DNA from: Myotis daubentonii
Lineage: Eukaryota > Chordata > Mammalia > Chiroptera > Vespertilionidae
Assembly: GCF_963259705.1 (NCBI RefSeq)
Contig: NC_081845.1
Span: 5,001 to 69,000, forward strand
Reading direction: 5' to 3'
DNA length: 64,000 nucleotides
The notes under the pieces were generated by a model. It was not told the DNA's origin and did no database searches. It saw only the letters and a list, made by a program, of their open reading frames with translations. The position numbers were made by a program, and so were the translations under genes. Positions 25,811 through 35,446 of the stretch are shown here, one piece after another (the first letter of the stretch is position 1; the number at the start of each line of letters is the position of its first letter).

Positions 25811-26286
25811 TGTTATGGGTTCAATCAGCGAGATAGACCACTGACTCAGAATTTTAAATTCAAGAGCCTTTATGAAGCTGGCCAGGTGACTACAGCACGT
25901 CCCTCCTGTAGGGAACCTCGTACTGCAGTGCCGACCGAGGGTACAGCAAAGCCTTTTATCTGCAACACTACAAACCATTTTTTTAAAACATGAAAAAACA
26001 AACTGCAAAGCGGTTCATTAGCCGTTCCTGGTACTGGCAGGGTAAAAAGTTTACATAAAATTTACGAGCAGGGTCACGCCTGGCTGGGTTTAATCATAAC
26101 ACATTGCTTTTCTAGCGAGATAATTAGCAATTTTTCTCTCCCATGGTCCCTGCCCCTCAGCCCACTCAATAATTCTTCTCTGCCAGGCCCCTGCCCCTAG
26201 CACAATCGTGTCTTCAAGATTTGGATGGGGGAATCCCCTGACCCAGCAGCGATGCTCCTTCAATAAAGGTCTCTCCAGGGATAACA
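25811..26286 (-). mobile_element. LTR-like element, minus strand
   Basis: The block is bounded by TGTTAT at the left and ATAACA at the right, giving TG...CA termini. Read on the minus strand it has a TATA-like AGATAAAAG followed by a CATAAAGG polyadenylation-like signal near the 3' end, the arrangement of an LTR. I saw no matching target duplication. Its family is not recognised. Confidence 0.5.
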
Positions 26287-26338
26287 TTTAGCTTTTCCGC
26301 AAGGATGACACAACAAAAATACCAGGAAACACAATATC

Positions 26339-26381
26339 GGGGGGGGGGGGGGGGCGGGGGGCGGGGGGCGGGGGGGAGGGG

Positions 26382-26418
<37 letters not shown>
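26339..26418. repeat. Poly-G tract followed by (GA)n
   Basis: G runs broken by single C or A bases to about 26384, then perfect GA dinucleotides to 26418. Confidence 0.9.
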
Positions 26419-26420
<2 letters not shown>

Positions 26421-27992
26421 CTCTCCAAAATGGTGGTTTCCTAACTTGTTTTATGCATGCATTGATAACAACAGCAGACATCAATGAATGACTTGAAATC
26501 CATGGCTGATAGATGGGGGAGTAGGGACAAAGCAAAGTGGAGAAACCTCTGGGGTTGAACAAAAAAGAAAAACTATTCAGCTGGGTGCAGGGCACTTCAA
26601 AGTCAACCATTCACAGAACCTCAAGAACAATACAGGCACTTCTGCTCCGAGCCAGGGTGACGGAGACCCTAGGGGACTGCACCCTCGGGGACAGGGACGG
26701 AGAAATGGAACTCCAAAGGCACAAGGACATTTCACAACTAGCTCATCTCATACACAAATAACAAAAGCCTGCATCTACATGCAAATGCATCTTTCTCAGG
26801 GAAGAGATTGCCCGAGGACATGACGAACCACTAGAAACTCACTTTTAGGTCAAACTTTGGCTTTTCAGGCCTTCCTCACGGGGACTTGCAGTCTCTTCCC
26901 TTGGTGAGGCCACTGCGCAGCACTTCCCTGAGTGACTCACGCAAACCTGCAAACGGGACATTCAACACATCCAGGACTCACTATACTGCAAACATCCCAT
27001 CTGCTTTCTCCTGCTACACTGCTACACACTGTTCAACACAATTGCATGGCATCAGCGAGTCCAACTCAACACTCAATCATAGGATTCAAACCACATGGGG
27101 GGGGGGGGCATGGAGAATTCCAGCTTTTCCAATGGCAGCGACCAATTCATTCAACAAAGCTTACATCCACCACCCACCCCATCTGAGGGACTCACCCAAG
27201 ATGCTCAAACACCTGGGGAGGCATGAGCTCACAAACTCAAGCCTCCAAGGACACAGGGGCACGGCGGGGCGGGGCGGGGGGGGGGCACGGACCCTCCATC
27301 CTCACATGGCCGAGGGAACTCACCCCCCAACGCCATCCATCCTTCCAGGAAAACACCTTCACATGCTTCACCTGGGAATCCCACCGTTTTCTCAACGACT
27401 CACACACCGAGCCTCTTCCACCACACATCATTCGATTGCATGGCCGATCTGCAAACCAACCCCCCACAAAAGCGGCTCCTCACAACATTGGGGACTGCTG
27501 GCCTCGGTTCCAACACTGAAGCCTGGGGGGAGCAAAAATATGCACAACACTATGGACAGGGGGACCGCGTGCCTCAGGGCACATGACAAATGGCAAGACG
27601 CCTTTTCCTTAGCACCACCTGACCTGGCACGCGGTCACAGTCAAGCAACAATTGCTGGGGGGATGCAGACAGGATTAGGCATTTGGGAGAAATCAGGTCC
27701 ATTGAAAAAAGACGGGCACACACTGAGAGAAGGGACATGGCCACAACACAACCAAGCCAGGGGCGCTCACATCTCCATAACACAAGGGAGCACCAACACT
27801 CACATTTGCATAACAAAAAAGATATGCAAATACCCCACAAAGGTCAGGGTTTACAAAATAAAGGCAAGGAAGCCTGCATTCAGGTGGGAAGGAAGAAAGC
27901 CCAGAGGGAAGCACGGGGGGGGGGGGGGGGGGGGGGGGACACCTCACGAGGCCCATGGGAGGGCCAACCTTGGAGCCCAGGACGTACCAGGC
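26419..27992. other. Subtelomeric non-coding sequence with G runs
   Basis: No gene was recognised. A 370-codon + strand ORF (26886-27998) runs through two poly-G tracts and into the next transposon; its product is low-complexity and is rejected. G-rich tracts are at 27263-27286 and 27915-27938, the latter 24 G in a row. Confidence 0.5.
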
Positions 27993-28623
27993 CAGTGACG
28001 GCGAACCTGACACGCGTGTCAGAGGTGACACGCGAACTCACTTCTTTGGTTGATGTTTCTTTGTTAAATGGCATTTGAATATGTCTGGTATTCGCTGGCA
28101 CCCTGCCCCGGGGGCGAAAGGACCCCCTCCCTTTCTTGGGCCGGTGAGAAGCTGACCTGTCCACACTGACGTCTGGAAACCACCCCACCCTGGTGAAAAA
28201 TTCCTGCCGGACAAACGGCTCCCGGACAATGGCCAAACCGCAGGACAGACCGCAGGTTTCACCTGACCCTGGAAAGCCCCGACTTCCACCAGTTTCGGCC
28301 AGCAACAATTGCCTCAGAAAAGTATAAAACCTTGCCCCTGCCCAGGTTGGGCGCGGCTTCTCCTGCTCCCCTCTCTGAGCCGGTGAACCCGCCCGTGTGC
28401 TCCCAATAAAGCCTGTTTAATCTGGTCTCTGTTTGGACTCATGGTTTTTCCTTGCGGCGGCGTAAAACCTAAGAGAATATATGAAATAAATATCAAAAAT
28501 ATAAATCTTTGTTTTACTATGGTTGAGAATATCAAAAAATTTCTATGTGTGACACGGCACCAGAGTTAAGTTAGGCTTTTTCAAAATGCTGACAGGCCGA
28601 GCTCAAAAGGTTCGCCATCACTG
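27993..28623. mobile_element. Non-autonomous hAT DNA transposon split by an LTR
   Basis: Terminal inverted repeats CAGTGACGGCGAACCT and the complementary AGGTTCGCCATCACTG lie at the outer ends. The interior AT-rich sequence is interrupted at 28082-28474 by an LTR; removing it leaves a hAT of about 230 bp. The flanking 8-mers TACCAGGC and GACTAGGG agree in five positions. Confidence 0.8.
28082..28474 (+). mobile_element. Solo LTR nested in the hAT element
   Basis: The block starts TGTCTGG and ends CCTAAGA. It lies between two copies of GAATA (28077-28081 and 28475-28479), which is continuous hAT sequence without it. It has a TATA box (TATAAAA, 28323-28329) and a polyadenylation signal (AATAAA, 28405-28410) correctly spaced for U3-R-U5. 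No internal viral genes are present. Confidence 0.75.
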
Positions 28624-30675
28624 GACTAGGGGAACCAACTCCAAGGGGAATATGGTCCCAGCAGAGGGAATATCAGGCACCAGGATCTGCACCCTTCACA
28701 GGCCATACGGAAAGGAACCCAGTGGGACCCCTTTCACGCTCCCTACCTGGCAGTCTGCACTTGTTCGTCAACACAGCTCCACACTGGCTACAACACTTTC
28801 TGGCCGGGAATTCATTCTGCCATTCCGGCCGACAAAAAACACGGCTTCCAGTACAAAAAGGATGGAGCCACGGGATCCCCCCTTTCATACACCCGCTACA
28901 AAGGGGCAGCTCTGCCCACAGTGCCCACTCACAAGCCTCACATCCTGCACGGATGACAAGCAAATCTCTCCAACACACACACACACACACACACAAACAT
29001 TCCTCCTCAGCTAGGTCTTGGCTCCACCTGCTGGACAAGCAGCGACAGGCATTTCCAAATGCAATCCTCTCACCAACATGGACAGACACACATGGGCTCC
29101 CACACAGCTTCCTGAGAGGAACTTGACAACACGACGATGCTCTCTTCCCTCCATCCTTCCATTCCCAGGAACAGCTTTTCATTAGGAATGCCTGTGCTTT
29201 CAGAAAAAGTCTTCTTTCTGGAGCGTCATAGTCGCACAAGGAGTGCAAGAAAAAAATGCCATACAAACCTTTCACTTTCAACAAGGAGCGCTTCACTTTC
29301 CTCACCTGATTTCACACACAGTGATTTTGGCATTTGAACTTCAAGGGATTCACAACATTCAGAAACGAGGACGCACTGCTGGATGCTGATCACATTCACA
29401 TTGACGATTCGGAACATAGCACAACAATCCGACTTCATCGCATGGCCACTTCAACAGGAATGCCTATGCCTGCCACGTGCTCAAAACAGGGCAGAAATAC
29501 ATGTTTATTTCCAATTACGGTGGATGGAAATGGTTTCAAATTGACAGAAACGCAGACACCACGTCCGTCAGGAAAGGAGAGCACAGCCCTCTGCTCTGCC
29601 TTGTGCTCACCATGGAGACGGTTCTCAGGGTCAGAGTCCCCACAGGAGGCTCAGCACAGGCCACAGTGAGAAGCATGCGAAGAGCCAAAGGGCTGGACTG
29701 AGGGCCTGGACTTTCTCAGGAGACAACAGGGGAGTGGGGTCCAGTACCGTGAGGTGGGTGATGCCCCGCAGGATAGGAACTCCCAAAAGCAGGGCGTGTG
29801 AGCGCGTTCTGTTCCCTGCTAAAGGGAGGGCTGGTCTCTGAGGAGCTGGCTGGGGCTCTTGAGACAGACAGACAAGGCTTCCCAAGCATGCTGTGCCTTT
29901 GTGCTGGCTGGTCCTGGAACCTAAAGTCCATGGGAGGGTCCAAAAAGGAGGAAGGTATGGGATACCAGAGACCAGCTTCACTGGGACAGGCCAATGCCCA
30001 GTGGGTGGAGCCAAGACTCCCTCAGCGAGTAGCACCCATTCAGGTGGCCTGTGAGCAGGAACTTCAGGTGATGATGGAGGCGGCTGCAGAAAAGGGCACC
30101 ACTGAGCTCTGAGAAGGGAGGCCTCCCCATCACTGTCACTGGGGGCGTCTCTCGGGCGCATGGACCTTGCTGCTGCTCTATTTCTCCAAATCCTGGATTC
30201 CCCACTGAGGAAGGGGGGGGGGGGGTGGGATAGGCAGCCCACCTTAGTCTTAGAAACAGTCTCAGGCCTGGAAGGACGTTGGAAGCCAAACCTGGGGCCA
30301 CCCGGTGTCTCGGCACTTACCTCTCACCTCCTCCTGCTCCACAGGAACCCCAACCCAAAGACCCTCTTGTTGTGGGAGGATGGAACTTTGGTTCTCAAAT
30401 GGAGGACCCGCCCCTGACGAAGATGGACTAGGAGGGCAGAGGCATGAGGATCACAGGGACCCCAGACTGGTCCGGCACAGTGGCCGAAATGCCGTCAGGG
30501 CCCACCTGGTGTACAACCAAGAGGGACTTGCCAAGAGTCACACAACAGCTGACAGTGGAGCTTATCGCTCCTTTTTACCACCTCACACCTGAGGCTGGAT
30601 GGAGCGGGGTGGAAAGAATGGGAATCGGGTGGAGAGCCTGGGAGGACTTCCCGGAGAGGGTGGTGTGGGCGCAGG
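28624..30675. other. Subtelomere-to-unique transition, no gene seen
   Basis: A CA microsatellite (28972-28995) and a poly-G run near 30210 are the only structured features. The T-poor strand bias fades here. Minus-strand ORFs of 200 codons around 28.7-29.3 and 29.6-30.2 kb resemble no family I know. Confidence 0.45.
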
Positions 30676-30836
30676 GTGTACAGAGGGGGCGGGGTGTACC
30701 GAGGGGGCGGGGTGTACCGAGGGGGCGGGGTGTACCGAGGGGCGGGGCGTACAGAGGGGCGGGGCATACAGAGTGGGCGGGGCGTGCCGAGTGGGCGGGG
30801 CGTACAGGGTGGGCGGGGTGTACAGAGGGGGCGGGG
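30676..30836. repeat. GC-box minisatellite, nine units
   Basis: Nine tandem units of 17-18 bp near the consensus GGGGCGGGGTGTACMGAG. Each unit carries a GGGCGGGG core, the recognition sequence of Sp/KLF factors. Confidence 0.9.
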
Positions 30837-30865
30837 CACGGCCACAGCAGCTCCCATTCAGTGAG

Positions 30866-31050
30866 GGGTTACTAAGTGTCAGGCGCCCTTTCAGGCCATT
30901 TCACACGCAGTCCTCACAGTGGCACCAAGAGATATATTCATCCCCGTTTTACAGACGAGCTCACTGAGACCCAGGTTACAGCCTGCGAGTGGCTTGGCTA
31001 GTGGGTGACGGAGCCTCCCTTGGGAACCAGGGGTGTCTGGCTCCAAAGCA
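30866..31050 (+). mobile_element. MIR SINE fragment
   Basis: Contains the MIR core hallmarks in order: CCCCGTTTTACAGACGAG, then CTCACTGAGACCCAGGTTA, GGCTTGGCTAGTGGGTGACG and GTCTGGCTCCAAAGC. An ancient mammalian SINE. Confidence 0.75.
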
Positions 31051-32226
31051 CATGACTAGAGTGGGTCCCACCCTGGCCGTGTCTCCTGGGGTTGTGGGCT
31101 CAGGCTCCCTGTTCCTCGGGGAATAGAAACCCCCCCGAGTGGACCGTGCCCAGCATCTCAGCACTAAGCACTCTTCTGTGGTCATTTCATTCCTAGATTT
31201 TCCAAAACAGCCTCCAACACCCAGAGTCACAGCACTTTCATCAAGTCGGTGCCACCGTTCCTTCACACCCATGGCTTCGATGGGCTGGAACTGGTCTGGC
31301 TCCACCCTGGACGAAGGGACAAGTGGCATCTTACCTCTCTGGTCAAGGTGATGGTCGGGTCTGGGACGGGGGCAGGGAGGCAGACAGGACCAGGAGGGGT
31401 GGACAGAACTGTCTCCCACTGATGTCCTGTGAGGGCGGGGAAGAGGGACTGAGGCCTCCATGCTTCAGGGTCCTGGGACCTGACCCCAGAGGTGGACCCG
31501 CAGGCCTGTGTCCAGAGACCCCACAGAACAGGAAGACGCCATGACCGCAGTGGGGGCGGGGTGGGGTCAGTAAGCAAGCACCCATGTGTCGCTGCCCACT
31601 TAGTGGGTGTCACTGTGCACAGTCCCTATGACGGGGACACTCAGGCACATCCAGGGAGAGCAGCCCAAGCATCTCCAGGGACCAGCAGGGAGCAACTGTC
31701 CAGACAGATTGCCCACAGCACCAGCCCAGGCACGTTCAGAAGTGATACTGGAAGGAATCATGGCTGAGTATTTCCAAAAGACACGAAGGCACAGACTCAA
31801 GGAGCGCTAACCTTTCACCAAATTGGTGAAAAATGAAGTTAAAGAGAAGACTTTAAAAGTAGCCAGCAGAAAAGGCACAATTATGTTAAATGGAGTAAGA
31901 AGCACAAGGCTTCAAGACTCTTCAAAAGGGAACACGAAATAAAGATGTTTTTGGATCAATAAGAGGTGTCAGGGTTTCTCACCAGCTCACCCACACTCAA
32001 AATAAACATTAAATGTTCATCAGGCAGAGGGAAAACTATCCAGATGAAAGGAGTAAATAAAGTAAGAATAAAGACTGCCAAACTGAAAGGTAGATAAAAC
32101 TAAATAAATATTGACTGTGTTACATAATATCTTGTGGGATTTAAAACATATATACAATAGACATGATTTAAAAAAACAAATAAAAAGTTGTCAATAAGAA
32201 CTTACAAATCTGGAACTCAAAGTCTT
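31051..32226. other. Non-coding sequence, no gene seen
   Basis: Nothing was recognised with confidence. The AT-rich part from about 31800 has a LINE-like flavour, but no family assignment is made. Confidence 0.4.
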
Positions 32227-32457
32227 TTTTTTTAATTTTTTTAATATATATTTTATTGATTTTTTACAGAGAGGAAGGGAGAGAGATAGAGAGTTAGAAA
32301 CATCGATGAGAGAGAAACATCAATCAGCTGCCTCCTGCACATCTCCCACTGGGGATGTGCCCGCAACCCAGGTACATGCCCTTGACCAGAATCGAACCTG
32401 GGACCCTTCAGTCTGTAGGCCGACGCTCTATCCACTGAGCCAAACCGGTTTCAGCCC
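32227..32457 (-). mobile_element. Ves SINE
   Basis: tRNA-derived vesper-bat SINE. It has the tRNA-like head with box A/B-like CACTGAGCCAAACC and GGAATC-type motifs at the right, and the TTTTATTGATTTTTTACAGA tail at the left. It is flanked by the perfect 9-bp target duplication CAAAGTCTT (32218-32226 and 32458-32466). Confidence 0.9.
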
Positions 32458-32466
32458 CAAAGTCTT

Positions 32467-34612
32467 ATCTGAGTCCTGGCCAAAAAAAAAAAGCACCTCC
32501 CCAAATACTGCTGCGCCTACTGCCACCTAGTGGCAGCATACAATAATTGCAGGGTAAGCTAGGAGAAAAGATTTACAAGGTGTAGTAACCAAAAACCTAA
32601 AGTTATCAGTAAGCATGGCAACCTGGCATCAAGTTGTCCAATAAATATTTGTTGAATGACTAGGTCATTGCTATGTTTTCTTCCTGTGTTTATTTTTAAG
32701 AAAAAAAATCACACTAAAATAAAAACTGGCATCTGTCCATTATACAGAATTCAGTCAAATATGCTGAAGTCCCAAAGATGGAAGTAAAAACACAACCCCA
32801 GGCCCACCAGCCAGAATAACCAATCACATACGTGAACGTCCTTTTGGACAACTTAATATGCAAATACAAGAAGAGAAGCATGCGTGATGAACAGATGGGC
32901 AGAGATACTTTTATGAAAACAATCATATCTTGGATACAATTTTAAATTTAACTTTACTTGAGTTTCACCAAACAAAGAGAAGTTTATGGAATTGCTGAAT
33001 TCATATATTTCCTTGATACAAGAGACATTTCCCCTAAAATATCCCTTCAAGATTAAGAAAAGAAACTGTGAGAACATTAAAGGTTGAAGTCATTATGATT
33101 TTCTCCAAGGACATAGTTTCTTTTTTTCTTTTTTTTTTTTTTTTTTTTGGTATAGACTAACTTCTTGCTGTGAAAGATGAGTTCACTGGCCCAGCCACAT
33201 GGGCATGAACACACAGTTCTGAAAATACTGAAGCCCTTCGGTACAGTTAGTAAATGTCTGCCCAGGACTCTCCCTCTCTCTTGGCTGCCCCATCCGACCG
33301 CCAGGACTGTCTGCCCCGAACCCAAAGACACAGGGGAAAGGGGCCTCTGGTCCCATCTCCCAGTCGCCTTCAACACCCACCCCCAACACCCACCCCTTCG
33401 CCCCATCTGCTTTACATAATGGCCTCAGGTAAAACCCCTGCTCAAGGTCAGCCCTCAGGCCCGTGCAAGTTTGCACAGCCGGATGAATGGAGGCCTTTCT
33501 CCCAAACACACTACTAGCTCCTATGAAGTCAAGTGCACGTCTGCCTCCTGGCGTCATTACCTCGCTTCCTAAGGGGCAGCAGACACAGGCCTGCGGGTGT
33601 GGAGACGGCCCCTGAGCCGGCTCTAAATTGGATGAGGCAGAAGGTGCTGGAGCCCCTGCTCAGCAGGGAGTGGGCTTTGCTCCATGCCCAGCCCTGTGCC
33701 AGGTGCTCAAGGTCCAAATCCTCTCCAATCCTGAGAGGTGTTTCTTTGCTCCCTTCCCTCCCTCCCTCCCTCCCTGGTGCGCCCACTGCACTGTCACTGC
33801 CCAGGAGCCGCCGGGGGAGCAGCAGGCAGGGCCCAGGCACAGGCCCAGGGATGGGTCTCCCCGGGAGCCCCGCCGTGAGCGGTCTAGGGGTCTCCCCTGC
33901 CGGGGCACAGGGCTCAGCGGTTCCCAGCACCCGGTCAAAGCCCCCAAAGGAGCGTCCGTGTCTTGGGGCGGCTGCTCCGGTGACTGCAGACTGGCCTCAG
34001 CCAACAGGACCCTGTGCTCTCCCCGTTCTGGGGCCAGAACCTGAAACCAGGGCCTGTGCTCCCCCGGAGGCTCCCGGGAGGGGCCTTCCTGCCTCTGCAG
34101 CCTCTGGGGGCTCCTGGCCCCATCCCTTCAATCTTCAAGAATGAGATTGTTTACGTGGCCCCGCCCCCTTACCCAGAGGTCACAGGTAAAGGAGTCACAG
34201 GCTGTGGGCAGCCCAGGCTTCCCTTTTCAACTCCGCCCTTTTGCTGCTGTGTGCCCTCGAGGAAGTCGCTCGCCCTCTCTGTGCTGCAGAAGCCTCACCT
34301 GTGCCATGGGTCACAGCTCTCCTCACAGGTGTGGGGTGCTGGTGTGTGCGCCCCACTTGCCCTGAGGGCTTTCCGCTCCCCAGTCAGCCCCCCCCGCCTC
34401 ACCACCCTCCCCTCCCCCAGCCTCCAGGGATGGCACAGGCCCCTCTGACCTCCCGCATGGACGGCCGCTGCTCTCCCGTCTCCTCTCAGTCCCAGCTGTC
34501 ACTCCCACAGGAAAGAGAGGACTTTGTCAAAGGGCTGCTGACAGGTGTGAGAACAGGCGGACAGCCAACCAGGGAGGCGGCTCCCCGGAAACAGGTCCAT
34601 CCAAGGCCTCAA
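32467..34612. other. Non-coding sequence upstream of PDCD2
   Basis: A poly-T tract (33118-33148) and MIR-like phrases around 33700 and 34230 were noticed. From 33250 the sequence is GC-rich with several ORFs, none recognisable. Confidence 0.4.
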
Positions 34613-34687
34613 GGGGGCGGGGCCACGTGATCACCAGGAAGTGAACAAGGGGCGGGGCCACGTGACGGGGGGTGGGGCCAGGTAACG
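34613..34687. promoter_or_regulatory. Tandem GC-box/E-box units upstream of PDCD2
   Basis: GGGGCGGGGCCACGTGA occurs twice, with CACGTG at 34624-34629 and 34659-34664, and a third degraded unit GGTGGGGCCAGGTAACG follows. GC boxes bind Sp/KLF proteins and CACGTG binds USF/MYC-type bHLH factors. The array is about 0.5 kb from the PDCD2 start codon. Confidence 0.55.
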
Positions 34688-34714
34688 CTGACCCCCTAGC
34701 ACGAAGGCTCACGC

Positions 34715-34804
34715 TGAACCCCAACCCTAAAGCCCAGGTCCCGGCCTAAATCCTAACCCTTTAGCCCTGGGCCCTGACCCCTAAGCCTTCCCTAACCCTT
34801 CCCT
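34715..34804. repeat. Interstitial telomere-like tract
   Basis: Degenerate CCCTAA-type units (CCCCAACCCTAAAG, CCTAAATCCTAACCC, CCCTGACCCCTAAG, CCCTAACCC) in the same orientation as the terminal telomere, and of the same decayed style as 1771-2235. Confidence 0.7.
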
Positions 34805-35034
34805 TCTCATCCTCCAGCTTTTGCCCTCACCCCCTCCCCGCGCTCCCCGCGGCCCCGCATCTCCGCCCTAACACTCGGCAGCGCGTTCCCTCGAGAAGCC
34901 CCAGCAGCTCCGCCCGGACTCGCGGCCACAGACGCCAGGGCAGCGGAAGTGGGCGCGTGTCCGCGCAGTCGGTGTCCGGACTGTCGCCCGAGCTCACACA
35001 ACCCGCGTGCCGCGGCACCTCACGATCCCAGGCA

Positions 35035-35163
35035 CGACACCGGAAGTTGGTCACACCCCTCGTCCAATCGCTTCCGGTCGGCTGTCCCGTGCTCCTTCCG
35101 GGACCCGCCTTCCGCCTTCCGCCTTCCGGCGGGGGCTGCGGCTCCAGGTGGCAATACCCACGC
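35035..35163 (+). promoter_or_regulatory. PDCD2 core promoter and 5' UTR region
   Basis: Just upstream of the start codon are an ETS-type ACCGGAAGT (35039-35047), a CCAAT box (35064-35068), a reverse ETS site CTTCCGGT (35071-35078), a further TTCCGG, and a small CCTTCCG tandem repeat. There is no TATA box. The exact start site cannot be read from sequence. Confidence 0.65.
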
Positions 35164-35446
35164 ATGGCGGTCGTGCGCGCCGGGGCGGCGGAGCTGGGCT
35201 TCGCGGAGGTGGCGCCGGCCTGGCGGCTGCGCAGCCAGCAGTTCCCCAGCAAGGTCGGCGGCCGGCCGGCGTGGCTGGGCGAGGCCGGGCTGCCCGGGCC
35301 CGCGGAGCTGGCGTGCTCGCTGTGCGGCCGCCCGCTGGCCTTCGTGCTGCAGCTGTACGCGCCCCTGCCGGGCCGCGCCGACGCCTTCCACCGCGGCCTG
35401 TTCCTCTTCTGCTGCCGCGCGCCGCCCTGCTGTGCGGGCCTTCGCG
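35164..35446 (+). CDS. PDCD2: PDCD2 coding exon 1
   Basis: Encodes residues 1-94 plus one base of V95; donor GTGAGC follows. Very GC-rich. Confidence 0.95.

Noticed and set aside
26886..27998. 370-codon + strand ORF
   Set aside because: Crosses two poly-G tracts and enters a hAT transposon; the product has no recognisable domain.
29631..30242. 203-codon minus-strand ORF
   Set aside because: Pro/Leu-rich, unrecognised, no supporting promoter or exon structure.
31139..31351. 70-codon ORF ending near a GT that looked like an exon
   Set aside because: No matching acceptor or downstream exon, and the minus strand has MIR/L2-like phrases.
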